Shown here: in pieces, positions 1-10,875 of the stretch
Numbering within the stretch: position 1 is the first letter of the stretch
How the letters are laid out: each line of letters begins with the position of its first letter
Assembly: GCA_003971905.1 (NCBI GenBank)
Contig: RSEE01000038.1
Coordinates: 1 to 64,000, forward strand
DNA: 64,000 bases
Reading direction: 5' to 3'
DNA from: Moniliella sp. 'wahieum'
Lineage: Eukaryota; Basidiomycota; Moniliellomycetes; Moniliellales; Moniliellaceae
Notes under the pieces: generated by a model
Databases searched by the model: none
What the model was told of the DNA's origin: nothing
What the model saw: only the letters and a program-made list of their open reading frames with translations
Translations under genes and position numbers: made by a program

Positions 1-838
1 GGCGCAGCGCTCCAAGCCCGCGAACGCAGGTTTTGCTACCCAACAGGATTGGATCGTGCCGCCGTAGTTGAGACGATCGAGGAATGACGAAGACGAAGCT
101 ATTGTCCTCTGCCCCCCGTCCCGGCCCCTGCTCTGGTTTCCGAACCCGCCACACTTCGCTTGGGAAAAGGCGGAGGGACCTAGACGATTCCGATGAGGAG
201 GAAGAGATGGTTCCTTCATACCTTCAACCCACTGGTTTCGACACGGACTCAGATGATGAGGATTTGGTGCCACGTCGTCTCCGACCCCCGCCCCCGCCGG
301 AGGAAGATGATGTGATGGTCCCCGTCCCCGCGGCGGAGGATCTGAAGAACCTGTGGAGGCGACGCAGAACCTCCCTCCTGGTTGGAGAAGCAACGCAAGG
401 CAGCGCAAGAGCGCAAGCATACCGACCTCGGCAAGCGCTCTCAATTGGCTACCATCTTTTCCGAGCAAGAACTCGAGGGGATCCAGTTGCAGTCCAAGGG
501 CAAGGCGCAAAAAGGCCCGCAAACTCGCTCGCCGTGAACGTCGGGCTAACGCGGATGGTCTGGGCGAATTGATCGAGATGGGTATGGGCCTTGCCGAGGA
601 GGAGGACCCCGAGGTACGCCGCAGGCTCAGGACAATCCAAGTTTTGCCCCGGGCGCTGGGCCCAAACCTACCTCGCCTGAGGCCATTGATACGGACGATG
701 AGGAGGTCGCTGCTCCTCGGCCCAGCCGAAGAACGCGTTTGCTCTCTTGAACGTCGAGGGGGGCAGCGATGAGGATGAGGAGGAGGAGGAAAGCAAGCCG
801 AGGCACCTGTCGCTGTTGATGAAGATGAGGAACTGTAA
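1..838 (+). CDS. acidic protein of unknown function, 5' partial
   Basis: I do not recognise this gene. Coding character runs from the window edge to a stop at about 838, but only if the reading frame is changed several times. In sequence order one sees a Asp/Glu-rich stretch (DDSDEEEE, near 190-210), a Pro/Glu stretch near 285-330, a Lys/Arg-rich helix (QKARKLARRERRANADG, about 505-560), an Asp/Glu tract (GGSDEDEEEEE, near 755-790) and an acidic end (AVDEDEEL). The alternating acidic and basic low-complexity segments suggest a nuclear or nucleolar protein, but this is only inference. An ATG at 84 opens one reading frame, yet protein-like sequence is also visible upstream of it, so the true start probably lies outside the window. 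The gene converges on the CHD1-like gene on the other strand. Confidence 0.4.
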
Positions 839-1010
839 CCCGCTTGTAGGCAAGACGAGCGGACGAAACTATGGCAATATTGTCTTTGGCTAAACAATTC
901 GGGTTGCTGGGGGCACTAGAGCTCCGAGTGCAAACGCGAGTGAGATGTAACGAAGGATTCCGAACTGGTACAGGTGGTAGGTATCTCGCCAAAGACAAGG
1001 ATATATAGAA

Positions 1011-2781
1011 CTAGGAGCCCCAACCAGGCGTGGGGAGCGCGAACGATGGTCCCCGTAATCCCGATGATCGCGCCGCGGCTGTCTCGCTTCGAGTCGCGGC
1101 GAGAGCGCGTCGTGCCCTCTGGACTCGGAGCGGTAACCCGAGCCTTGGGAAGACGGTCATAGTCATACGCCGAGGGGGTGACAGCATATCGTTTGTCCGT
1201 CGCTTCTTGGCCAAATCAGGACCCAGGGAGCTGTGCTTGCGCTTGGCCGGACGCTCTTCTTTCCAGCGGGAAGGAGTATCGGACACGCTCTCCTCCAGGA
1301 CAGGCGAATCGTTTTGGACAAGCTTGTTGAAAAGGTCGCGCAACTTGCTGGGCTGGACCTGGGATAATGTCAGCGTGAATCCAAAATGAACGGAATAGGG
1401 ATAGAGACGTACCTCCGAAGGCCAAAAGTAGGATGCAAACGTCCAGAGATGACGGTCGAGCTTCTGGCGTTGAGCGCGCGACTGATTCTGGCCTTGAGCA
1501 TTGACCGATCGCTCGATCTGTTGTCCAATTGCAGCGAGGGCGAGTTTGAGGATAGGTACTGTCTGCTCACGATCCATGGGATCCAGACCGGTTCGCAGAC
1601 GTTTGAGGTGCTTGCGACACGGACGCAGTAGTTCCTTGCACTGGGCCTCGTCCATATCATCGTCATCGTTCTCCTCTTCCTCCTCTGAATCAGAGTAATC
1701 AAGCGACACGCCCCCCGGCCCGACGGAGGCACGAGCGGGGAAGCCTTCGCCCATCGAAAGATCCACCGGATCAGCAACCATGGCCTTGAGATGATCGTCG
1801 TGTTCCCGCAGAACCTTCAGCAAATAATCTGCCCTCCGTACAAGGTGGACCGAGCTGGGGATGGGCTTGATTTTGCTACCGTCATCGGCGGTCACAGCCG
1901 CTGGGGTTGGGCTGGCCTTGGGCTTGTGCTTTCCTTTCTTGGCCTCTTCGACCTTCTTGTTTTTTTCCTTCTCTTCCAATAGGAAGAATTTGCCCGCCAG
2001 CTTGAGGCCTGGATCAGCTTCGACTTGCTCCCACGAACCTAGGCCGTAGCGGTAACACCCAACAAGCAGGTGGGCGTCATCTTCGGCGGTCCAGGGAACG
2101 GACCAGTTCATGGTTGTCTTGAGCGACTTGGCCGGCACGCGCCACGCATTCTGGCCTGATTCGCTCAGTCGATCCAACGTCTCGCCCAAGACGCAGATCG
2201 TTGTGCCGAATGACCGTTGTTTCCGCATTGATCTTGTCGACCCGTGAACTTGACCAGCACCGCCTTCTGGCGCACTTTCGACACATCCTCACCGCGTGCC
2301 AGCATGGCACGAAGCTGGCGGTCGTGGGCTTGGACAGCGGCAGTGCAGATGGCAAGAAGATCGGCCGTGGTACGCATGACGACGGCCTTATTCTTGCCTT
2401 GCAGACGCGCCTCTTCGACCAGCTGGTCATAGCGGTACGCTGGGTCGCCCCACTTGTGCACGCCGCGCAAGAGGGTACGGATGTCGCGATCGTTGATCTC
2501 CATCGACTTTTCCGCTGCCGACTTGAGCTTCCGCCGGGGTACGGGGGCCGGGGGGGTTTGCTGGCGGCCGAGGGGGAGGCAGCGGGGGTATCGGCAAGAC
2601 TGGCGCTGGCGCTGGCGCTGGCACTGCGGCTGCGGCTGCGGCTGGGAGTGCGACTGTGGCTGCGGCTGCGACTGCGAGTACGGCTGGCGGTGCGGGTGCG
2701 GGTGCGGGTGCCATGGGGATCAGGCTCGGGCGAGGCAGCCGGAGACTCGGTGCGCTCCGAGTCGGACGCAAAGGCGGGCAT
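1011..2781 (-). CDS. CHD1 C-terminal half: SANT-SLIDE plus CHCT domain protein without helicase
   Basis: The protein matches only the part of the chromatin remodeler CHD1 that follows its ATPase. From the ATG at 2781 there is a Ser/Arg/Ala low-complexity N-terminus of about 75 residues. Next comes the SANT-like module (EINDRDIRTLLRGVHKWGD, about 2505-2450), then the SLIDE-like part (WTAEDDAHLLVGCYRYGLGSW, about 2095-2030) and the DUF4208/CHCT helical domain (LWTFASYFWPSEV, ending near 1413). A 54-nt intron at 1412-1359 (GTACGT...CAG) splits the CHCT domain before LRDLFNKL. No chromodomain or Snf2 motif is present; the DNA upstream is a GC-rich spacer and then BUD31. In CHD1 the SANT-SLIDE module binds linker DNA, so a DNA-binding nuclear role is likely. 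One frame slip lies in a C-run near 2550 and others near 2250 and 1150, so the exact C-terminus is uncertain. Confidence 0.85.
2583..2712. repeat. imperfect CTGCGG/CTGGCG hexamer-like low-complexity tract
   Basis: Runs of CTGGCG, CTGCGG and GGGTGC units follow one another. On the minus strand they encode the Arg/Ser/Ala-rich N-terminus of the CHD1-like protein, such as RSRSRSASASAS. The tract explains the long but meaningless plus-strand frames here. It is simple-sequence expansion inside a coding region and not a mobile element. Confidence 0.7.
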
Positions 2782-3648
2782 GGTGGGGATGTGGCTGGAG
2801 GTGGTGGGGGGATGGCGGTGGCGGTGGCGGCGGGGCACGGGAGCGGGGCACGGGAGCGGTGGCACGGGAGCGGGGGCGGGGAGCGCTTGCGCGGTGCGCG
2901 TGCGTTGGATGCGGTGCCCGCAGCCGCAGCGGCCGCGTGGCCAGCCACGGGCCTGGCCTGGCCAGCGCCCCAGTCAGGCGTCGGGATGCCGGATGGGTCG
3001 ACGGGCGGAGCAAACGCAAGCGCCGACGGCGGAAATATTTTCCAGCACGCCGCGCGTGGCCTCAGCTCAGCTCAGCTCAGCCCTCAGTGCGCTCGCGCCG
3101 CCGCCTGGCCTGAGCGCGTCAGCGTTCGAGGGAACTGCACGCCCAGCGCTTGCACGCCGCGGCTGCGGTGGATGGGATGGGATTGCCATGTGATTTTGTC
3201 GGGGCGCGGCCGCGTTCAGCGCGCCAGCGCTCACCCGCCCAGCCACCGCCCACATGTCACAGCCGCACCCACACAGACCCCTCGGGCCCTCAGGCGTGCA
3301 CACGGCGCTCACCATCGCCACTGCCAACTAGCATTATGCATTCCCTCCCTGTTGCTATTCACCCGGGCGCTTTTCATCGACTGTCAGTCTCTGAGCCTCG
3401 CCCTTTTCAGCGCTCGCCTCCGAACCACGTCGAGCTCCTCCTTCAGCACTCACGCCGCCACCCCCTTCTATACACGGCGTAGTGCCTGGCGTCCGGCCAT
3501 TGGCCATCGTGCTGCCCCCGGCTCAGCCTTTTGTGCTACCTTTTGCACTTCCTGTTTCCTCTTCATGCACGTTCCCCTTCAGCTCAGCCAGGCTAGCTTG
3601 AACCTCATGCCCACCACCATCGGCCATCCATCCATCGTATTCCTCAAC
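2782..3648. other. GC-rich spacer upstream of the CHD1-like gene
   Basis: No gene can be supported in these 867 bases. They sit between the 3' end of BUD31 and the 5' end of the CHD1-like gene, both on the minus strand, and should hold the promoter of the latter. A tandem CTCAG repeat, four to five copies, is visible at about 3061-3083. Long open frames on the plus strand are GC-driven and show no conserved motif. Confidence 0.6.
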
Positions 3649-4192
3649 TCAGTCTTGCGACGCACAGCCCCGGCACCCACAGTTTTGGCATTCCACCACC
3701 ACCGTCCCTGGCCGCAGCACCGCCTTTGGCACACGGCAGATGCACGTAGCGCCGTCGTAGTTGTTGTCGCGCGCCTGAATGCACCGCACACAGCACAACT
3801 TTTCGTATCCTTGCCGCTTCCACTTGGCCATCAGACTGGAAGAGCAGCCCGAACAGTGCAGCAAGCAACCTCTGTCAGTATGTACTTCCCCCCTGCGCAG
3901 CCAGCCTCAAGTCAATACTCAATACGTACTTGGCATCCGCATAGCGCTCCTTGATCAGCCAGTCGTACAGCTCTCGCGAAATCGCTTCGCGCTTGTAGTA
4001 GAGGTCGTAAATGTAGCGGGTGCGCATGTGCGCCAGCTGCAGAATGGGCCAGACCGACTCGGTACGGCGCTTGCCTTCATGCGACGCGGCCTCCGCCTCT
4101 CGCATCTTGCGCTCGTACTCGTCCAGAATGTCGGCAATCTCCTCAAACCCCTCTGGGGGAGCCTTGGTCCGGCTGGTGCGAATGGAGGGCAT
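3649..4192 (-). CDS. BUD31: pre-mRNA splicing factor BUD31 (G10 family)
   Basis: BUD31 is a small zinc-binding protein of the activated spliceosome that associates with the Prp19/NTC-related complex. Exon 1 (4192-3930) encodes [16 protein letters not shown], the G10 N-terminus, followed by [15 protein letters not shown] and [16 protein letters not shown] 94-nt intron (3929-3836, GTACGT...CAG) restores [16 protein letters not shown]. Exon 2 (3835-3649) holds the cysteine-rich end: CVRCIQ, CICRVP and CQNCGCRGC, the zinc-cluster cysteines of the family. The 149-residue product has the usual family length. The ATG at 4192 is chosen because it aligns with the family start and opens the conserved basic segment. 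No frame slip is seen. It shares a 368-bp divergent promoter with proteasome beta6. Confidence 0.97.
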
Positions 4193-4560
4193 GGTACAGT
4201 CACCGCTCGAACTGCGCGCAGAGCAGGGAGGCCAGGTGCGAAAAAGGCGGTAGTGGATCGGCTGCGGCAGCTGAACGAGCGTCGCGGTTGCCGTTGTCGT
4301 CTTCTCGTAGCCCTTTGGTGCTTCAAACACCAAATTCAAGGCGGAGGTGGTGGTTGCGCAGATGCAATTTCATCCATCCTCAAATGAATATTGATCACCG
4401 ATTGCCGATCATCGATCCCCCTCCTCCCCAAATTCCGCCCGCCTGAGCATACGCGTTCCACTGGCTGGGCCCCGGCGGTGCACACGCCAGCTCACGACCA
4501 ACCCTCGCCCGCCCCCATCACCCCATCTGCATCTCTATCGCCACCTCGTAACCGCAACCC
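4193..4560. promoter_or_regulatory. divergent promoter between BUD31 and PRE7
   Basis: These 368 bases separate two start codons pointing away from each other, so both promoters must lie here. A GATCATCGATC element at 4407-4417, next to TTGATCACCGATTG, matches a motif that recurs in other intergenic regions of the window. No conventional TATA box is evident. The function of the motif is inferred from its recurrence only. Confidence 0.55.
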
Positions 4561-5495
4561 ATGCAAACTGTGCTTGCTCCTGCCTCGGCCCCAGGCGGCT
4601 TGACTGCGGCTGGACCCAACCAGCGTGGCTTCAACCCCTACACCTCCAACGGCGGCTCCATCCTCGCTGTGGCAGGACAAGACTTTGTGTCTTGGCCGGC
4701 GACACTCGTCAGTCTGAAGGCTACAACATCCAAACCCGCTACAAGCCTCGCGTCTTTCGTCTGTACGTATCTCCCTCCCTCTCTATGATATTCTGTGCTT
4801 CTGTCTTGTCACATGTCATACTCATACGACCGCACCACCAGAAACGACCGTGCGACGTTGGCGACGAACGGGTTTGCCGCCGACGCTGAGGCGCTGGTGC
4901 AACTGGTCCGGGCTCGCTTGGAACTGTACCGCTATGCGCATGGCACATCGATGCCCTTGGCGGGCATTGCACGGATGCTGTGCACAATCCTATATGGAAA
5001 GCGCTTCTTCCCTTACTATGTATGGAATGTACTGGGTGGCCTGGATGAGGAGGGGAAGGGGGCGGTCTATTCCTTTGACCCGGTCGGCTCGTACGAACGG
5101 GAAGTGTGCCGAGCGGCAGGCGCGGCTCAAAGTCTACTCCAACCGTTCCTCGACTCGCAGGTAATGTACAAGAACCAAACTGCCACCCCAGGACGGCTGT
5201 TGCCCATCCCAGGTCACATTTCTCTCCAACATGCGATCAGCATCGCCACCGACTCCTTCACCTCGGCTACCGAGCGACACATTGAAGTTGGTGATGGCCT
5301 GGAGATCTTGTGGTGCGCAACCCCAAGGCGGAGACCACGGCAGAGACGAAGGATGAGGATGCACCGATGACAGCCGAGGATGCTTCGGTGTCGGTGCCGC
5401 CACCTGCAAATGCGCTCAACCTCCTCGCGGCTCCGTTCAATGCGGTTGAAGCGCAGGGGGGCGAGGATGAACAGCTTCCCGGTGCGACGCTGTAA
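4561..5495 (+). CDS. PRE7: 20S proteasome subunit beta6 (PRE7/PSMB1 type)
   Basis: This is the beta6 (C5) subunit of the 20S proteasome core, a structural, non-catalytic beta subunit. The start at 4561 gives a short pro-segment and then FNPYTSNGGSILAVAGQDFV, followed in a shifted frame by LAGDTRQSEGYNIQTR. A 79-nt intron at 4763-4841 (GTACGT...CAG) joins RVFRL to NDRATLATNGF. Exon 2 carries ILYGKRFFPYYVWNVLGGLDE and GKGAVYSFDPVGSYER, the signature of beta6. The C-terminal tail (about 60 residues, Ala/Glu-rich, ending at 5495) is longer than in yeast or human. Two single-base losses, near 4690 and near 5312, break the frame inside conserved sequence. In family members the N-terminal Thr nucleophile is absent, consistent with no Gly-Thr cleavage site seen here. 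Confidence 0.97.
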
Positions 5496-6806
5496 TTCGT
5501 AGGGAACTCAAGAGGACTAAGTGTACGCGCACCAATCCAATGGCAAAGGTTCCGAATCTACAGTCAAGTGTTGGCCTAGTTTGGGGTTGGAGACCATTTG
5601 CATCATCGGATGAATCATCAATCATCTATTGGTCATGATAGCGCCATGATTCCAGCATCGCATAAACCAACACGGCCAACTTGGCCCAAGTACATCAACA
5701 GGGCGATGGGGTCTTCTGGGCTGTAGCAGTCTATAACTTGTCTACGTTTCTATCTACATCTCCCCCGACGTCTCCGAGGCTCGTTTTGTTGGGTAGATGC
5801 GTCAGGCCTTCAAGATCATTTTGTTCCCAAAATCTTCTCTTGATAGTACTAGTACATAGTCGCTGCCATCCTGCATAGCCACCGTTGCTGCACAATGCAA
5901 GGAGGGGAGGGAGGGGCTCTACTACAACTGCAGAAGATCATTGAAGGAGTTGTCCGCGTGAAGGGCGACATGATATTGAACGTTCTCGCCGCACCTGAGT
6001 ACCAGTGAGTGTCGGTGTGGACAATGTCATCGGTACATTACATCCTGGTCTGCCCACCCGCGTCCTATCCAAGAGAGTTCAAGTCGTTCAGGCACGTTCA
6101 GGCACGTTCAGGGTGTTCTACGAGGCAGTCCGAGAGCCAAACTATGTCAGCTGCTGAGGCCGTCTACTACGGGCGCACCAATGCAAGAGGCTGTCTCTTT
6201 CCCACCTTCAATATCAAGATGAAGGCCTCAATCTCGTACCCGTGGGCTTATGCTAATCTTCGTTGATCACCCTGTTGCTTGATGCGTGTTCATACTCAAC
6301 GTTTCCCTGCCCACATCGGTAAAGGTGTTTGTAGATTGAACGTGTGGACGAGATATTCGCACACGGGCAGTTTTGAAAGTGTATGGTGTGCTCCTATGAA
6401 ATTCCAGCACGCTGCGATAAGTATACGGATGAAGCTGTGATGCATACGAGAGTGGGGACAAGTGAGTACTCATGGTGTACAGACTATCAGATGCAGCATG
6501 AAACAGGCGATGGAACCTCACACAAGCGCTTCGTATATAGGTCCTTTCGGTGCCTGCCCATAAAATGCGGTTTGCCAGCTGCCTCCTTTTGCTTCTCCTA
6601 CCCTCCGCCCCCGACCAGCCCTGGCGGGGGGCTGAGGGCTGCTCTGCACGGGGGCTGTGTCTTTCTTTGACATTTCATTCTGCGCGCTGCCCGTCAGCTT
6701 CAGCTGTCAGCATGTCAGTATTCAGTCTTGCCGGCTATGTGTTTGCCACCTCTGGCCCTGCCTACCTTCATCGCCACCATCGCCACCATCGCCACCTCCC
6801 GCCCCT
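5496..6806. other. 1.3 kb intergenic region between PRE7 and MGM1
   Basis: I see no gene that can be supported. A 37-codon frame at 5894-6004 ends at a good-looking GTGAGT donor, but nothing convincing follows it. A short tandem of TTCAGGCACG, about 2.5 copies, lies near 6088-6115. The last 200 bases should contain the MGM1 promoter and 5' UTR. Confidence 0.5.
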
Positions 6807-9790
6807 ATGCGTGCTGAGGGAATGCGTTTGGCGGCCCGCGTGGGCCTCCATCCCGCTGCTCGCAATGGTCGCGTCGGCCTGGGTGCCTTGCGCTCACCTC
6901 CCACCTCATCGCTCACCTCTGCGGCTCTCTTGGGGCAGCCGACTCGTGCGCCGCTCCTGTCCGTACGCCCACGCGCTTGGGTACCCCTTCCCCCCCCGAC
7001 TTCCCCCGCCTTACGGTACATGAGCGTGCGTGCGATCAGCTTCCGATTTGTGCCACGTATCGCATTTCGCCTCATCCGCCTTCCAGCTGCGCTCGGCATT
7101 ACAGGGGCCGGCATTTTGACCTATGCCAGTGGTAAGCTCGACGATGCGCGTGCCAGGCTGAATGAGTACTATCTCATGGCCGAGGGCCTGGCCGTTGAGG
7201 CAATTGGAACAGCTGGTGCATGGACCTCAGAGGCTCACGCTCAATTTGACACTTGGGTCAACAGTCTCGACTTTACCGCGCCCAGGAGAAACGCGACGAG
7301 TGGATTGATCGTGCCACCTCGATGCGTGAGCGAGCTCGCGACTTTTTTGCTGGCCTGGGGAGCGGAGATGAACCTGGATCGCGTCTTCTTCTGGTTCTTC
7401 TACTTCGTCCTCAGGGCCCGGGGGTAAGGGTCCCGCGGCTGCCTTGGCTGCCTCCCTCTTTGCCAAGTCTGGCTCGGACGAGCAGGCAGCCGATGAGGAG
7501 GAGGAAGCGTATGACTCGCAAGACAGCGCGGCCAGTTTGATGCACCTCACTCGCCAGCTAATTGAGGTGCGCAATATTCTCAAGACCATTGATCATACTG
7601 GCGAGGAGATCGCACTTCCCTCGATCGTTGTAATTGGCTCCCAGAGCAGCGGAAAGAGTTCGGTACTGGAGGCGATTGTTGGTCATGAGTTTTTGCCCAA
7701 GGGCTCTAACATGGTTACCCGCCGGCCCATCGAATTGACCCTGATTCACACGAAGGCAACTGGGAAGAAGGGGGACGTGGTGGAGTATGGCGAGTTCCCT
7801 GGCACGGGCCTAGGTCCGATCCGCGATTTCCGCCAGATCCAAGAGACGCTACGGGATATGAATTTGGCTGTACCCAAGGAACAAGCTGTATCCGACGTGC
7901 CCATCGAACTTCACATTCACTCGCCCCATGTGCCCGATCTGAGCATGATTGATCTGCCAGGCTACGTCCAGGTGGCTGGGATGGACCAGCCTGATGAGTT
8001 ACGGGAGAAGATCGAGAAGCTGTGTGAGCAGTACATTGCTCCCTCAACCAATAATGTGATCCTCGCTGTTTGTGCGGCGGATGTGGACTTGGCCAACTCT
8101 CCTGCCCTGCGAGCCAGCCGCAAGGTCGACCCGCTAGGCTCCGCACAATTGGTGTGATCACCAAGATGGACCTTGTCCCACCCGAAGTGGGAGCCTCGAT
8201 CCTATATGGAAACCGCTTCTCTCTTTGGGGTATGTGGGCGTGGTCGCCAAGAATCCGGTGTCCCTGATCAAGAGTCGACTGGGCCGGAGCCATAGGCGGT
8301 CGGGTTTGTCGTCCTTAACTGACTCGGTTGAGAAACAGGAGGATGACTACTTCGCCCAGAACGCAGTGGCGTTCGAGCCCCCGCTCAAGGGTCGCCACGC
8401 TGGGGTAGAACCTTTGCTGGGTACGGATGCCCTTCGGCGGAGGTTGATGACTGTGCTCGAGGAGAGCATGGGTTCGAGTTTGCAAGATGTGTCGACGGCG
8501 GTGCAGATGGAACTGGAGGAGGCGGCATACGCGTTTAAGGTGCAGTACAATGATCGCTCCATCTCCGCCGAGGCGTATGCAGCAGAGACGATTGATGCGC
8601 TCAAGCACCGTCTTCAACTGCTTGCCGATCAATTGGGCAAGCCCCAAGCTCGGGCACTGCTGAAGCACGCCTTGGACGAAAAGGTGCTGGACATTTTGGC
8701 TCAGATGTACTGGTCTGACGCCCGCACCGCCGAGCTTTGCGCTGCGGGGGAGGCCAAAATGCTCCCTGCACCCAAAACAGCTGAAGACATGGAGAAGATA
8801 GACGCAGCACTGGATCGGTACTGGAAGTACAAGCTTGACGCATCCACCTCGGCCCTGACCAAGGCAGGCATTGGCCGGCTCAGCACACAGATTGTTGTCA
8901 ATGCGATCCGCACGGAGCTGGAGCGTCTGCTCGCTTCGGAACCGTTTGCGCACCACAAATCCACTTCCGAGCGGGTTGAGGCATTGGCGGCGGCATTCTG
9001 CGTGAGCGTTTTACCCTAACGGCGGACCAGGTGGAGAATGCGATCAAGCCGCTCAAGTACGAGGTGGAGATTGAAGAGCGGGACTGGAGCACGGGGCGCA
9101 ATGATGCGACACTACTGCAGCGGGAACTGGACATGTGCACGGAAGCAGCCAAGCAACTCCGCTCCACCATCGGAAAGTCCCGTTTGAATGCGGCGGTGAG
9201 CCATGTGAAGGATCTGGATGAGCGGCAGCGGCAGCGTGCCGCCGCTCGCTGGAGGGCTATCAAAGAACGCTCGGCCCACCCGGATGCTCCCCCCACGGTG
9301 GAAGAGGACTTGGAAGCCAATGACCCTCTTCGTCCCGACTACAATGCCGCCTTGCTGGGTAAGGCCCGCGAGGCCATTTTCCTCGATGCCCGGGCCGACA
9401 TCTTGAAGAGGAGGTTGAAGGCGTTGGGCTCCAAGCGATGCAAGGCTGGACCCGGAGTACAGAGTGATGCATACTGCCCCGAGACGTTCCTCAACGTAGT
9501 AGCGGACAAGCTGACGTACACATCGGTCATGTTTATCAACATCGAACTGCTCGCGGAGTTTTTCTACCAGTTCCCGCGCGAGTTGGACACGCGCCTGGTC
9601 CAAGAGTTGAACCGTGGGGAAGTGGAGGCGTTTGCACGGGAGAACCCAGTGTGCGAGACCACCTGGATCTGCAAGGACGCAAGAGAAGCTGGAGCTGGTT
9701 CAGACCAAACTCGACACGCTCTTGAAGCTTTATCAGGGCAAGACGGCTCCGTTGCGACCGCAACCCAAGTCCAAGTGGTCCTTTTTCTAA
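6807..9790 (+). CDS. MGM1: mitochondrial dynamin-like GTPase Mgm1/OPA1
   Basis: Mgm1 is the inner-membrane GTPase that drives inner-membrane fusion and cristae shaping. The N-terminus from ATG 6807 ([13 protein letters not shown]) is Arg/Ala-rich and fits a mitochondrial presequence. A membrane segment follows near 7080-7135 ([13 protein letters not shown]). The GTPase domain has the P-loop GSQSSGKSS (about 7635-7660), DLPGY (about 7950) and TKMD (about 8160). Middle and GED-like helical regions run to the stop at 9788-9790, with the end PKSKWSFF. There is no intron. Conserved sequence jumps frame near 7290, 7430, 8136, 8235, 9000 and twice at 9640-9690; each jump is cured by one extra base, for instance DPLG to [10 protein letters not shown]. 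The total length, near 990 residues, is typical. The next gene converges on it. Confidence 0.96.
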
Positions 9791-10324
9791 TGCTTGCCTT
9801 ACTTGGCGACAGAGTCGGGGAACACCGATGGCGTGGTTCTCTGCACCTGCACTTGTTTCTTCGCCTGGTTTCGCCAGCGGCGCCCTCCTGTCTTTCTGTC
9901 AAGTCATCTGTTCTCTGCAAACACTTTCCCAGCCTGGGACCAACAGATAGCCATCGCGGACGCTTCCCTTTATGTCTCTGTTCTTCACACCTCTCCGATC
10001 TCACGTTTTATGCATACCATGTACATATCTACCCTGTTCCATGCTACGTGGGCCACCACTATAGACATATTCATAGAGTAGGGCAGAGACGGCTCAAAGG
10101 ACTGCGTTGTCTTCATATGTATTCCGCCGGGAGCATCCTTTTGGGGCGGGCGTGGTAGAAGGGCTAGACAGGGGATGGGGATGAGCATCCCAGGGAGTCC
10201 AGTCGCAGAAGAATGACAGGCTCAGGCGTATCGATGTCGTCCGAATAGGTGGGTGAGTCACATTAACCGGTTTTGTTACATCCCTCACCTTGTCCACCTA
10301 GAGGAGGGCCGATGGACCCGCAGT
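9791..10324. other. convergent 3' region between MGM1 and ATP20
   Basis: Two genes end facing each other here, so the 534 bases should hold both 3' UTRs and polyadenylation sites. I see no coding sequence and no clear AATAAA signal. Confidence 0.5.
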
Positions 10325-10875
10325 TTAGTGGTGCTTGTCGACCTTGTAGCCAACCAGGTTCCTCCGGCCAATCTGAACAAGAAACCCAATGTCAGTTTCT
10401 CTCAGAGCAAAAGGAAGAGGATGCGGCAACTTACAATCTCGCCCACTTTGAAGAATCCGTAGGCCTCAAGACCATACAGTGCCACCGTCTTCCACTGGCC
10501 ATTGGCGGCAATCGAGTTCCACCAGCCAATGTTGGAAGCGTTGGCGTAGAAGGTCTGGTACGCCGCCTTGATCTGAGCAAGATTGGTTGGGGGCGCCAGA
10601 GCCTGGCCTTGGTACACCTGCTTGGCCACCTCACCAGCCACCTTGGCGTAGTACCATGCTGGCTGAGCAACAGCTGGACGATCATACATGTTAGTAAGCG
10701 GGCAGGAACCGCCAGAAGACAAGACCGCACGCACCCTCTGTCTTGGCCACCACACTGAGACCGGCAGCCTTGGCCTTGGCGATGTAGGCCTCGGCGTTGT
10801 GGGGCGCGGGCGAGGAGTGGAAGGCGCGCGCCTCGACGGGACGCGGCGGGCAACCTGGCGGAGTGCAGAGAGCAT
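10325..10875 (-). CDS. ATP20: mitochondrial ATP synthase subunit g
   Basis: Subunit g belongs to the membrane part of F1Fo-ATP synthase and helps the enzyme dimerise. Exon 1 (10875-10735) encodes a basic Ala/Arg-rich presequence (MLSALRQVARRVPSR) and then, after one lost base near 10830, FHSSPAPHNAEAYIAKAK. Intron 1 (10734-10674, 61 nt) has GTGCGT, a perfect TACTAAC branch site and CAG. Exon 2 (10673-10435) carries the family core PAWYYAKVAGEVAKQVY and YGLEAYGFFKVGEI. Intron 2 (10434-10373, 62 nt) precedes a short exon 3 ending IGRRNLVGYKVDKHH. The GxxxG-like single membrane helix near LEAYGFFKVGEI is the usual dimer-contact region of the family. The predicted product is about 146 residues. 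Confidence 0.93.

Noticed and set aside
1-838. Assignment of the first gene to TCF25/Rqc1 or Mrc1
   Set aside because: A NAFALLNVEGGSDEDEEE-like stretch and acidic runs recall those families, but such low-complexity matches are not specific and no domain is seen.
2201-3954. Long plus-strand open frames in the GC-rich region
   Set aside because: They run opposite to the CHD1-like and BUD31 genes, are dominated by Trp/Arg/Gly low complexity or Ala/Ser runs, and show no conserved motif.
5894-6004. Short exon ending at a GTGAGT donor
   Set aside because: No acceptor or continuing coding sequence that I can support; 37 codons are too few to claim.
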